Origin: Lederbergia graminis
GTDB lineage: Bacteria; Bacillota; Bacilli; Bacillales; Bacillaceae_C
Assembly: GCF_042655485.1 (NCBI RefSeq)
Contig: NZ_JBHSMC010000005.1
Location: forward strand, 62,001-126,000
Direction: 5' to 3'
Length of the DNA: 64,000 bases
In this document: positions 1 through 7,755 of the stretch, piece after piece
Layout of the letters: the number at the start of each line of letters is the position of its first letter
How positions within the stretch are numbered: position 1 is the stretch's first letter
The notes under the pieces: model-generated
The model's input: only the letters and a program-made list of their open reading frames with translations
Database searches by the model: none
Told to the model about the DNA's origin: nothing
Position numbers and translations under genes: made by a program

Positions 1-267
1 TTGAGCAAATGGAAGGTCAGCCGAAATAGTTAAGACTTGAACATTACCAAGATTAGCAACTTCCTCATTAAATCGCTTCGTTTGTAAAGCACAAACTCCA
101 GTATCTACGGAAGGAACTACACTAATTAAACGAACCCCAGAATAGTCACTTAGTTTCACTTCTGATAAATCATTTGCGAGTACTGTGAAATCTGGTGCTT
201 TGTCTCCTACTTTCACTTCATTACCAATTAACGTGATTGGATTGCCTTTAAATGTTACAGATGCCAT
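1..267 (-). CDS. tpx: Thiol peroxidase Tpx (3' part outside window)
   Basis: The first 89 codons of a thiol peroxidase, which reduces peroxides in the cytoplasm with electrons from thioredoxin. The frame runs off the left edge, so only the N-terminal half is visible. It reads MASVTFKGNPITLIGNEVKV, then GDKAPDFTVL, and then the Tpx-specific peroxidatic motif PSVDTGVCALQT, whose Cys is the peroxidatic residue. The start is supported by an AAGGAGGA ribosome-binding site nine bases upstream. In B. subtilis tpx lies next to ytfJ; here three accessory genes separate them. The family assignment is secure; the C-terminal half, with the resolving cysteine, cannot be checked. Confidence 0.93.
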   Translation of the reverse strand, partial: MASVTFKGNPITLIGNEVKVGDKAPDFTVLANDLSEVKLSDYSGVRLISVVPSVDTGVCALQTKRFNEEVANLGNVQVLTISADLPFAQ

Positions 268-346
268 GAAACATTCCTCCTTAATTTTTAGGTATGTCTC
301 TATCATTAATCAAAAATTTCCATCTTGCAAGTAGGAAGACTTACTA

Positions 347-2014
347 TTACATCACTTTATATAAATAAATCTTCCAAACAGAATCTTCATGATCAAATTC
401 TTTCTCTAACTGGAGGTTATTTTCTGCAGCATTTAAAATTGGTACACTGGAAATAATATACTCTCCACCCATTTTCTTTAACTGATCTGTATTTAAATTG
501 AGATTTTCTACAACTTTGTCCGAGTCCTTTTTGTACTCATACTTCTTTCCTAACTCATCAACAAATATATAAACTCTCCCACCCCAATAATCATAATAAT
601 TACGCAAGGTTTTATTCTTTTCTAATTCGGGTTCTATAATTTTCCGAAACTCATGTTTATACGTAAGTGGGTAAATATTCGCATACGTATCTAAAGTGTA
701 AAAACCATTATATTGTGCAATATCGGGATGGATTCCTATACTAACTACACGATAATCCTCTACAGGTTTTCCAATATACTCTTTTATCTCTGTAAATTGA
801 TCTTCTGCAAAAAATTCCTTATAACTTGGTGCGTTATGATACACAACCTGCTCGTTGTATGGCACAAGAGCTAAAAACTGAAGCCCGAGACAAATAATAG
901 CAATCCGCTTACCCCATTTACCCCAACGCCACAACATTAGTAGCGATAATGCAAATAAGATATAAACAAAAATGACACTGAAATAATGAAAACGGGAAAA
1001 GTTGAAGGTTGTAAGTAAATTTACTTTTTCCTTCAGCGGTGTCCACGCCTCCCACCACCAAAATGCGTACCAAACAGAAACTGCAAAATTAGCAATATGA
1101 ATACCAATAAACAATTTTTCATTTTTCCATTGCTTCTTAACAATTACATAAATTAAGCAAAAAATCGCAAGTGGTAAAATGACCATTTCATGTACAGAAC
1201 GATCCTGATTGTGCGCAAAAATATAATTTTTAAAGACTAACCGGATTGTGCTTCCTAAGTCATTTCTCGAAGGATAGAATACATCACGGTTAGTTGGTTC
1301 ATGCTCTACTAGCATAGAAGCAACTAGGCGATATTCGATTAACATATAGATTACAATCATATAAAGAATGGAGAACAGGAATTTCAGGTTCCATTTCTTC
1401 TTTCTACATAAATCAATAAACCAGAAGATCCCAATTGCAGCTAGAAAATAAAAGAATCCAAATAGGAAGCTTGATATAAATGGTAAAACGGTAATAACTA
1501 GATAGTTCTTCCAAGATTTTTCACCATTACGGATATTTAAAAATGCCCATAACGCTAGTGGCATCCCTAATGTACTTAACATTGCTGATGGCCAATATGG
1601 TAGTAATGCAAACAATAATGCTACACCAATATGAATGATTGGCTTAGCATCTTTAATTACATATTTTTTAAGTAATAAATACATCCCTAAGAAAGCTAGA
1701 GCTCTTGTTATTAATTGACTCAACCCATAAGCAATCATTGGAGGGAACACCATAAATAATGCAACGATTCCATAGAACTGAGAATAAAAGGCATTTCTCG
1801 TTAATTCGCCATTTATAATTTGAGGTATTGGTGCATCGCCTGGTGCAAATAATTGTCCACTTTCTTTTAACACTTTATACCACGCAATATTAGAATCTAG
1901 ATTATCATGCACACGCATGTGAGCATCTTCACCTAAAATAAAATAAGGTGCCACCCAAACCCCTATAATTATACTTGCTATCAATAGCAAATGTTTCTTT
2001 TTCAATCTATTCAT
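347..2014 (-). CDS. Polytopic membrane protein, YkoS/DUF6044-like
   Basis: A 555-residue integral membrane protein with a short basic N-terminus, about ten to twelve hydrophobic segments over residues 10-385 and a soluble C-terminal domain of about 170 residues. It resembles B. subtilis YkoS (DUF6044), which is encoded beside the glycosyltransferase YkoT; the architecture recalls GT-C-fold glycosyltransferases, with an acidic extracellular loop just after TM1 (GEDAHMRVHDNLDSN). A GtrA-like protein and a GT2 polyprenyl-phosphate glycosyltransferase lie upstream on the same strand, so it may be the enzyme that moves a lipid-linked sugar onto an outside acceptor. A GGAG site precedes the ATG. 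The repeat element just upstream separates it from its presumed partners. Acceptor and sugar are unknown. Confidence 0.6.
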   Translation of the reverse strand: MNRLKKKHLLLIASIIIGVWVAPYFILGEDAHMRVHDNLDSNIAWYKVLKESGQLFAPGDAPIPQIINGELTRNAFYSQFYGIVALFMVFPPMIAYGLSQLITRALAFLGMYLLLKKYVIKDAKPIIHIGVALLFALLPYWPSAMLSTLGMPLALWAFLNIRNGEKSWKNYLVITVLPFISSFLFGFFYFLAAIGIFWFIDLCRKKKWNLKFLFSILYMIVIYMLIEYRLVASMLVEHEPTNRDVFYPSRNDLGSTIRLVFKNYIFAHNQDRSVHEMVILPLAIFCLIYVIVKKQWKNEKLFIGIHIANFAVSVWYAFWWWEAWTPLKEKVNLLTTFNFSRFHYFSVIFVYILFALSLLMLWRWGKWGKRIAIICLGLQFLALVPYNEQVVYHNAPSYKEFFAEDQFTEIKEYIGKPVEDYRVVSIGIHPDIAQYNGFYTLDTYANIYPLTYKHEFRKIIEPELEKNKTLRNYYDYWGGRVYIFVDELGKKYEYKKDSDKVVENLNLNTDQLKKMGGEYIISSVPILNAAENNLQLEKEFDHEDSVWKIYLYKVM

Positions 2015-2052
2015 TTCTTACTCCTATTCAATATACTAAATAAAATATATTT

Positions 2053-2207
2053 GTGATATATCAAGACTGTCATTGGAGCGGAAGGCACGAGACCCTGAGG
2101 GATGAAGGGTCAAGGCCGCGAAAAGCGAGTACCTGGCAGGCTAATGACGCCACGTCTTGTAGCAACGCCTGCACTAGTACATCCTGTACGTCGGAGCGAA
2201 AATCACC
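2053..2207. repeat. GC-rich intergenic repeat fragment
   Basis: About 150 bases distinctly richer in G+C than the flanking genes, with several short self-complementary runs (for example CCCTGAGGGATGAAGGG and GTACATCCTGTAC). It starts with GGAGCGGAAGGCACGAGACC and ends with CGGAGCGAAAAT directly at the stop codon of the gtrA-like gene. Wording of the type AGCGGAAGGC ... GGAGCGAAA resembles intergenic repeats I recall from many Bacillaceae, but I cannot name a published family. No ribosome-binding site or conserved protein supports the open frame that crosses it. Confidence 0.5.
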
Positions 2208-2615
2208 CTACTTAACTACGCGAAACACAAAAAACTTCTGCCCAAAGTAATTAGTAATCGTATAAAATCCGCTACCTACTAATATAGCAATCTCATCTAT
2301 ATATTTTGTTGATAGTAATTGTGTTTTATTTAATATCATTTCTGTTATTTCTAATCCAACTTTATATGAGACAAAATAGCAAACTGCTATTACGATCACA
2401 AATTTCAACATGCTTGAAGCAGTTGGGGCATTGCTTTGAAATGTGAATTTTTTATTGAGAAAATAACTTACAATTGCCCCTATAGCATTTCCGATAAATG
2501 TAGATACCCAATAGTTTAAATGCAACACACTCAAACATGTATACATCACTGCTAGACCAACACAGGTATTTAAAATACCAACAAGCAAAAACTTTACAAA
2601 AGAGTGCTTCAACAT
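2208..2615 (-). CDS. GtrA-like membrane protein
   Basis: A 135-residue protein with four hydrophobic segments, typical of the GtrA/DPMS-associated family. It contains the family pattern KFLLVGILNTCVGLAVMY at the N-terminus and NKKFTF after TM2. GtrA proteins are thought to help flip or present polyprenyl-phosphate-linked sugars made by a GtrB-type transferase. That transferase is encoded immediately upstream; its TAA overlaps this ATG by one base (TAATG), which implies translational coupling. The 3' end abuts a GC-rich repeat, and the last codons before TAG lie next to the element, so the extreme C-terminus could have been altered by the insertion. Confidence 0.85.
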   Translation of the reverse strand: MLKHSFVKFLLVGILNTCVGLAVMYTCLSVLHLNYWVSTFIGNAIGAIVSYFLNKKFTFQSNAPTASSMLKFVIVIAVCYFVSYKVGLEITEMILNKTQLLSTKYIDEIAILVGSGFYTITNYFGQKFFVFRVVK

Positions 2616-3607
2616 TACTCAAATACCTTCTGTTTCATATATTGATCCACTTTGCTTTCATGGAATAAGCTTTCTTCCACAATATACCGTGGTCGTTGCT
2701 TTACCTCTTCATATATTTTTCCAATATATTCACCAATAAGACCAATACTCATTAACAATAACCCACCAATAAACCAAATAGAAATCATTACCGATGCCCA
2801 TCCACTTACAGTATCTGTAGCAAATTTTTGGTACAAAACATAAATAGCTGCTAGTAAACTGATAAATGAAGCACTAAATCCTAAAACGGTAATCAATCTA
2901 ATTGGCTTGATGCTAAAGGAAGTAATCCCATCAAATGCAAAAGATAGCATTTTCTTTAATGGGTATTTTGATTCCCCTGCCAATCTTTCTTTACGATCAT
3001 AATATACTTTCGTTGATTTAAAACCTACTAAAGGTACAATTCCTCTTAAAAACAAATGTGTTTCTTTAAATTGCAGTAATGCTTCTAAGGCACGTTTACT
3101 TAGAAGTCGATAATCTGCGTGATTATTTACTAGTGGTAAACCTAACTTATCCATTAGTCGATAAAACCCGAGTGCTGTAGATCGCTTAAACGCTGTATCT
3201 GTTTCCCTACTATCGCGAACGCCGTACACAACATCGTAGCCTTCTAAATACTTAATAACAAATTCCTTAATAACTTGTACATCATCTTGTAAATCAGCAT
3301 CGATAGAAATGACACAATCAGAATATGTAACTGCATCTTCCAAACCTGCTAAAAGTGCTTTTTGATGACCAAAATTTCGTGCTAACTTAATACCATGTAC
3401 GGAATCATCTTGTAAATATGCTTGGGTAATTTTTTCCCAAGTTGAATCTTTACTTCCATCGTTGACAAATAAAAGCTTACTTGTATTTGAAACATATTTT
3501 TCATCAATTAGATCTCGTAGTATCTCTTTTAATTGTTTATATGTTTCTTCAAAAACTTCTTCCTCGTTATAACAAGGAACTACAATTGTTAAAATTGGTA
3601 GCTTCAT
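2615..3607 (-). CDS. GT2 polyprenyl-phosphate glycosyltransferase (GtrB/YkoT-like)
   Basis: A 330-residue family 2 glycosyltransferase. The GT-A domain opens with LTIVVPCYNEEEVFEETY, carries FVNDGSKDST and the metal-binding SIDADLQDD, and is followed by two C-terminal hydrophobic segments (around residues 230-300) and a basic tail, as in GtrB, YkcC and YkoT. Such enzymes load a sugar from a UDP donor onto undecaprenyl or dolichyl phosphate at the membrane. I chose the ATG preceded by GGGAGG at seven bases rather than the in-frame ATG or GTG codons ten residues upstream. It is coupled to the gtrA-like gene, and with the YkoS-like protein downstream it forms a plausible three-part surface glycosylation system. 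Confidence 0.88.
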   Translation of the reverse strand: MKLPILTIVVPCYNEEEVFEETYKQLKEILRDLIDEKYVSNTSKLLFVNDGSKDSTWEKITQAYLQDDSVHGIKLARNFGHQKALLAGLEDAVTYSDCVISIDADLQDDVQVIKEFVIKYLEGYDVVYGVRDSRETDTAFKRSTALGFYRLMDKLGLPLVNNHADYRLLSKRALEALLQFKETHLFLRGIVPLVGFKSTKVYYDRKERLAGESKYPLKKMLSFAFDGITSFSIKPIRLITVLGFSASFISLLAAIYVLYQKFATDTVSGWASVMISIWFIGGLLLMSIGLIGEYIGKIYEEVKQRPRYIVEESLFHESKVDQYMKQKVFE

Positions 3608-3695
3608 GTCGAAGTACCTCCCTTTCATTATTACCAATAAAAGTATATCGTTTTATTTAAAAAAGTAAATTGATTTTAAGTAAATTTAGCACGTA

Positions 3696-3725
3696 CAAAA
3701 AAAACTCACCAATTTTCTGGCGAGT
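3696..3725 (-). terminator. Intrinsic terminator after ytfJ
   Basis: Read on the minus strand, ACTCGCCA and TGGTGAGT pair around a six-base loop, followed by a run of eight T. It lies just beyond the ytfJ stop codon and ends the sppA-yteJ-ytfI-ytfJ transcription block. Confidence 0.85.
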
Positions 3726-3733
3726 TTTTATAT

Positions 3734-4174
3734 TCAAATATCATAATCTAGATTTTCTTTTGGCGAATGGTCTTCATCTTTCTTCTTAGCTTCCTGTTTC
3801 TTTCCTTGTTTTTTCGTCATTTCTTGAATCTTTTCTATTGCATTAGGTGCGAGGTCAATCAGTTTTTCAACAAGATGTGTATTTTGTTCTAAGTGAAGCA
3901 TGTTAACACCATGTTTATTTACTACTAAAAAAGCAATTGGAGTGATAGAAACACCCCCACCACTTCCTCCACCGAATGGTAATTCATCACTAGAGCTGCT
4001 ACCTGAAAATTCACTACCACCCATCGCGAACCCGAACCCCACTTTAGAGACTGTTAATATTACACCGCCGTCTGGAGTCTCCACTGGTTCACCAATAATC
4101 GTATTTACATCAATCATTTCTTTTAGATTTTCCATTGCTGTTGTCATAAGTCCTTGAATGGGATGATCAGCCAT
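3734..4174 (-). CDS. ytfJ: Sporulation protein YtfJ (GerW family)
   Basis: A 146-residue member of the GerW/YtfJ family, a forespore protein affecting spore germination in B. subtilis. It matches the family throughout: HPIQGLMTTAMENLKEMIDV, then GEPVETPDGGVILTVSKV, a Gly/Ser-rich stretch (GGSEFSGSSSSDELPFGGGSGGG), and a Lys/Glu-rich tail. The ATG immediately follows the ytfI stop codon with GGAGGA inside the end of ytfI, so the two are translated together. The sppA-yteJ-ytfI-ytfJ order is that of B. subtilis. Confidence 0.93.
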   Translation of the reverse strand: MADHPIQGLMTTAMENLKEMIDVNTIIGEPVETPDGGVILTVSKVGFGFAMGGSEFSGSSSSDELPFGGGSGGGVSITPIAFLVVNKHGVNMLHLEQNTHLVEKLIDLAPNAIEKIQEMTKKQGKKQEAKKKDEDHSPKENLDYDI

Positions 4175-4804
4175 TTAAAATCCTCCTACCTGTTGTTTGA
4201 TATGATCGTATTTACCTGTATCCATTTCATTTCGATAATTTTTCCATGTTTTTAAAACTTTATATCCTGTCCATATAGCATTTCCCGCTTTCAATTTAAG
4301 CATACACTTTATATATGTTTGAGCAGAAAAACCTTGAAAATCAGGAATTACTTTAATTTCAGGAGATCTTTTAAAGTTTAGTTTGGATTGTAAAAAAGCG
4401 ATAATTGTACCTTTTATAGACCAGACTGTTCCTGCACCAATAGCAGAAGATGCTGCATCGCCAAGTCCAATTTGACTACTCCATTCTAATATGTAAATTT
4501 TTATTTTTTTAATGAACATTACAATATCTTTATATAATACTTTTAGGACCGGAAAGATTGTATCCAAAGATGCCGTGCTATCTTCTTCTACAAAATCTTG
4601 CTCCCTTTCATTCAGCTTTGATACAAATTCCGATAGCTGAAACTCTCTCTTAATTCGAACTAATCCATATAGTGTTATTATCTTTAAAGAAATTGTATTT
4701 TGTGGGGTATGAATTTTAATAATGAATTCGAACTTAATATTCATTATCAAGATAAGTAGAGTAAAAGCGATAATGCATAAAACTATCATGAGAAAAATAT
4801 ACAT
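4175..4804 (-). CDS. ytfI: DUF2953 protein YtfI
   Basis: A 209-residue protein with one N-terminal membrane segment (MYIFLMIVLCIIAFTLLILI) and a DUF2953 domain, corresponding to B. subtilis YtfI. Its function is unknown; its constant place directly before ytfJ suggests a role in the developing spore. The start chosen has GGAGGGATTGT directly upstream; a GTG or ATG ten codons earlier lacks such a site. Length and hydrophobic profile fit the family. Confidence 0.88.
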   Translation of the reverse strand: MYIFLMIVLCIIAFTLLILIMNIKFEFIIKIHTPQNTISLKIITLYGLVRIKREFQLSEFVSKLNEREQDFVEEDSTASLDTIFPVLKVLYKDIVMFIKKIKIYILEWSSQIGLGDAASSAIGAGTVWSIKGTIIAFLQSKLNFKRSPEIKVIPDFQGFSAQTYIKCMLKLKAGNAIWTGYKVLKTWKNYRNEMDTGKYDHIKQQVGGF

Positions 4805-4855
4805 ACAATCCCTCCGGGGAGATAGTATTACCAATTAAAAAGAAAATAAACCTGT

Positions 4856-5449
4856 CTAAGAATAGACAGGTTTAACTAATTTTGTTTTCTCATGTATAAC
4901 TGTTGTATCTGAAAAAATATCGTGCAACCCTTGTTTTTTAGGTGTGAACGCAACCACTGCATAAAGAAATTGGAATGTGGCTGAAATATACCGTCCTATC
5001 CCTTCACGAAAAATAATGGTTCCCCACGTTAACTTATCACCCTCTATAGGGATTACTTTTAGTCCAAAGACCATTTTTCCAAGTGTTTGACCAAAGAATT
5101 TTGTTAAAAGAATAAAATATAAATAAAACACAATTCCAGTCGCAACTCCATATGGAGTAATAAATCCAGATTCAGATAATGATACTCCCAATCCTCTAAA
5201 TATAGGTTTTATAAGAATACCATTTAAAGCAAAAATTACGATACCATCAAGTAGGTATGCCCAAAATCTCATCCAGAATCCAGCATAATGGTGGGTATAT
5301 TGGATTGGGGATGGAGCTGGTTCTGGAATTAGTTGTTCTTGAGAAGCTTGCTCTTGAGGAGCTTGTTCTTGAGGAACATGCTCTTGAGAATCTAGTTCTT
5401 GTGAATCTTCATTCTTTAACTCACTATTATTTTGTTCATTCTCTGTCAC
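4856..5449 (-). CDS. yteJ: RDD-family membrane protein YteJ
   Basis: A 197-residue RDD-domain membrane protein: a hydrophilic N-terminus of about 50 residues, then YAGFWMRFWAYLLDGIVIF with the RDD-type Arg and Asp, then two further membrane segments (around residues 95-130 and 165-180). The N-terminus carries a five-residue repeat (SQEHV, PQEQA, PQEQA, SQEQL) encoded by an imperfect 15-bp tandem repeat that could vary by slippage. RDD proteins are often linked to ion or osmolyte exchange, but the role of YteJ is not established. It lies between sppA and ytfI as in B. subtilis, where YteJ has been connected with control of SppA. Confidence 0.9.
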   Translation of the reverse strand: MTENEQNNSELKNEDSQELDSQEHVPQEQAPQEQASQEQLIPEPAPSPIQYTHHYAGFWMRFWAYLLDGIVIFALNGILIKPIFRGLGVSLSESGFITPYGVATGIVFYLYFILLTKFFGQTLGKMVFGLKVIPIEGDKLTWGTIIFREGIGRYISATFQFLYAVVAFTPKKQGLHDIFSDTTVIHEKTKLVKPVYS

Positions 5450-5463
5450 ATTTCTCCCCCCAA

Positions 5464-6465
5464 TTATTTAGAATATAAATACATAAGTCTCGGTGCATTA
5501 GGTTGGGAAAGTTTCTCTACTAATCCCGTCATCTCTGCTGTTTTCCCACCAACTTTTTGTGCCATTACAGCAAATAATGATCCAAACCCTGTATTTGTTG
5601 CATAACGAACAACTTGTGCTCTTTCCAAGTTATAATCGGTCTTTATTTGTTCAATGACATCTTCTTGATAACCAAACTCATCTATCAAACCAACTTCCTT
5701 CGCTTGTCTTCCATCATAAATTCTACCATCTGCAAGCTCACGTACTGTTGATTCCGACATTCCTCTACCTTCCACAATTATGCGAATGAATTCGTTATAT
5801 GAATTCTCTAGCATCGACTGAAGGATTTCTTTTTCTTCCTCTGTCATTTCTCTGTATTGACTCATGATATCTTTATATGGACCGCTTTTAATTGTTGTAA
5901 AGTCAACACCCAATTTATCTGCTAATCCTTCAATATTAATCCCTTGCATGATTACACCTATGGACCCTGTTAATGTTTCAGGGCTTGCAAAAATTTTATC
6001 AGCAGGTGCTGCGATATAATACCCACCAGAAGCTGCCATTGAACCCATGGAGACGTAAATTGGCTTCTCTGTTTCTTCCTTTATCTCCATCAATTTGTCA
6101 TAAATCTCTGCAGATTCATTCGTTCCTCCCCCTGGTGTATTCACTCTTAATACAATCGCTTTGACATTTTTGTCATCTTTTACATGATTTAATTGTTTCA
6201 TAAAATCACGATGCATATAACCACCAGTAGCAAAAAGAGAAGTAGCATCTCCTGTATCTTGTATTACTCCATCTACTTCTAATAAGGCAATTTTACTTGT
6301 AGAGCTACCAGTCTCGACTATTTCTTCTACAATTTCGCCTGTCAGGCCACTTTCAAATGCCTTTGAAAAGTCACTAAATAAAATGCTGCTCGCAAAATTT
6401 ACAATCATGGAAATAAAAAATACACCAGCTGCAATTCCAAGTGCAGCCCAACGCTTGCCATTCAT
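5464..6465 (-). CDS. sppA: Signal peptide peptidase SppA
   Basis: A membrane-anchored serine protease of family S49 (333 residues) that degrades cleaved signal peptides and helps resist lantibiotics in B. subtilis. An N-terminal anchor spans about residues 7-30. The catalytic dyad is visible as Ser146 in SMAASGGYY and Lys198 in IKSGPYKD, matching S147/K199 of the B. subtilis enzyme. The start is the ATG with AAGGAGGAATTAC just upstream; an apparent extension of 23 codons lacks such a site. It is divergent from the NAD kinase gene and heads the yteJ-ytfI-ytfJ run. Confidence 0.95.
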   Translation of the reverse strand: MNGKRWAALGIAAGVFFISMIVNFASSILFSDFSKAFESGLTGEIVEEIVETGSSTSKIALLEVDGVIQDTGDATSLFATGGYMHRDFMKQLNHVKDDKNVKAIVLRVNTPGGGTNESAEIYDKLMEIKEETEKPIYVSMGSMAASGGYYIAAPADKIFASPETLTGSIGVIMQGINIEGLADKLGVDFTTIKSGPYKDIMSQYREMTEEEKEILQSMLENSYNEFIRIIVEGRGMSESTVRELADGRIYDGRQAKEVGLIDEFGYQEDVIEQIKTDYNLERAQVVRYATNTGFGSLFAVMAQKVGGKTAEMTGLVEKLSQPNAPRLMYLYSK

Positions 6466-6598
6466 GTAATTCCTCCTTTTTGTCAACTCTAATACTGTAA
6501 TACGGCACAATCTTTCAAAAAGTTTCACTAACATGATACACTAAAAAGGTAAATAACATTGTACCAAAACTATAGCATCATTTAGAGGAGGATTCACA

Positions 6599-7393
6599 AT
6601 GGAACAACGTAGAAATATTTATTTCTTCCATAATCCCAATGGTTCAGAAAAAATCACAGCTCTTTTAGAATTAGCAGAGCGATATGGTTTTACTATTGTT
6701 AAGAATGCAAAAGATGCAAATGTTATCGCTAGCATTGGCGGAGATGGTACGTTTCTCCAAGCTGTTAGAAAAACTGGATTTCGCCAAGATTGCTTGTATG
6801 TAGGAATAGCAGATGATAATTCTAAAGGTTTGTATTGTGATTTCCATATCGATGATTTACATCAAATAATCGACGCAATGACAATGGAAACAATCGAAGT
6901 TAGACGCTACCCAATTATCAAAGTTGATGTAGATGATGAAGGTCATTTTTACTGCTTAAATGAATTCTCCATCCGCTCTGCCATAGTGAAAACATTAGTA
7001 TTAGATGTATATATTGATGATTTCCATTTTGAAACCTTCCGAGGCGATGGACTCGTAATCGCCACACCAACTGGTAGCACAGGGTATAATAAGTCCGTAC
7101 GCGGAGCCGTCGTTGACCCATTATTACCTTGTATGCAAATATGTGAACTAGCTTCACTAAATAATAATAGTTACCGCACACTGGGGTCACCTTTTATCCT
7201 TGGTGGGGATCGTAAACTAGTATTAAGAGATGTAGAGGATGGTAACGATCATCCAATTATGGCAATGGACAATGAGGCACTGAGTATACAACACGTTAAT
7301 AAAATAGAGATTCAATTAACAGATAAACGAATTAAAACGGTTAAATTAAAAGATAACTCATTCTGGGAAAAAGTTAAAAGGACATTTTTATAA
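6599..7393 (+). CDS. nadK2: NAD kinase (NadK2/YtdI type)
   Basis: A 264-residue ATP-NAD kinase that makes NADP. The diagnostic GGDG motif is in IASIGGDGTFLQA near residue 45, and the NE/D motif (CLNEFSIR) and GDGLVIATPTGSTGYN follow in the normal order. Length and position between sppA and sspA fit the second NAD kinase of Bacillus, YtdI/PpnK2. A GAGGAGG site precedes the ATG. A strong hairpin lies directly downstream, so it is probably monocistronic. Confidence 0.94.
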   Translation: MEQRRNIYFFHNPNGSEKITALLELAERYGFTIVKNAKDANVIASIGGDGTFLQAVRKTGFRQDCLYVGIADDNSKGLYCDFHIDDLHQIIDAMTMETIEVRRYPIIKVDVDDEGHFYCLNEFSIRSAIVKTLVLDVYIDDFHFETFRGDGLVIATPTGSTGYNKSVRGAVVDPLLPCMQICELASLNNNSYRTLGSPFILGGDRKLVLRDVEDGNDHPIMAMDNEALSIQHVNKIEIQLTDKRIKTVKLKDNSFWEKVKRTFL

Positions 7394-7402
7394 ATATAAG
7401 TA

Positions 7403-7430
7403 AAGGAAGTGGGATGATTCCCACTTCCTT
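7403..7430. terminator. Convergent hairpin between nadK2 and sspA
   Basis: A perfect 12-bp stem (AAGGAAGTGGGA / TCCCACTTCCTT) with a four-base TGAT loop lies between two convergent genes. Neither side has a long T run, so the strength in each direction is uncertain, but position and stability suggest a shared terminator. Confidence 0.75.
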
Positions 7431-7450
7431 AGCCATTTCTATTCATTTTT

Positions 7451-7654
7451 TTAGTGAGAGCTACCACCAAGTTGTTGTTCAGCCATTTGAACAAGACGCT
7501 TAGTAATTTCTCCACCTACTGAACCGTTAGCGCGAGAAGTAGTTTCTCCACCAAGGTTTACACCGAATTCTGAAGCAATTTCATATTTCATTTGGTCAAG
7601 AGCTTGTTGAGCACCTTGAACTAGTAATTGGTTGCTGTTGTTGTTGCTAGCCAT
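7451..7654 (-). CDS. sspA: Alpha/beta-type small acid-soluble spore protein
   Basis: A 67-residue alpha/beta SASP, which coats spore DNA and protects it from UV and heat. It shows the Gln-rich start (NQLLVQGAQQALDQMK), the GPR protease cleavage region (KYEIASEFG) and the DNA-binding segment LGGETTSRANGSVGGEITKR. AAGGAGG lies close to the ATG. The start codon is inside one arm of a perfect inverted repeat annotated separately. Expression in the forespore from a sigma-G promoter is expected for this family. Confidence 0.96.
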   Translation of the reverse strand: MASNNNSNQLLVQGAQQALDQMKYEIASEFGVNLGGETTSRANGSVGGEITKRLVQMAEQQLGGSSH

Positions 7655-7700
7655 GTGTTTTCACCTCCTTGTAACAATATATTGTGCGAAAACACATGGC
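7650..7700 (-). promoter_or_regulatory. 13-bp inverted repeat around the sspA start
   Basis: GCCATGTGTTTTC and GAAAACACATGGC are perfect complements separated by 25 bases. On the sspA message the downstream arm contains the start codon and ends next to the ribosome-binding site, so a transcript beginning upstream of both arms could hide its own start. A transcript from the candidate sigma-G promoter would begin after the upstream arm and stay open. Confidence 0.55.
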
Positions 7701-7707
7701 TTCATTC
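7678..7707 (-). promoter_or_regulatory. Candidate sigma-G promoter for sspA
   Basis: On the minus strand GAATGA is followed after 17 bases by CAATATA, about 25 bases before the start codon. This is a reasonable match to forespore sigma-G promoters (-35 TGAATA-like, -10 CATACTA-like), as expected for a SASP gene. It is a motif reading only. Confidence 0.35.
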
Positions 7708-7755
7708 TGGTAATTGTTCCTATCACATCTTAAAATTGGAAACTCTCTAATTCAA

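Noticed and set aside
2053..2250. 65-codon open frame on the plus strand
   Set aside because: It lies within the GC-rich repeat, its composition is odd (many Ser, Thr and Cys), there is no ribosome-binding site, and it overlaps the end of the gtrA-like gene.
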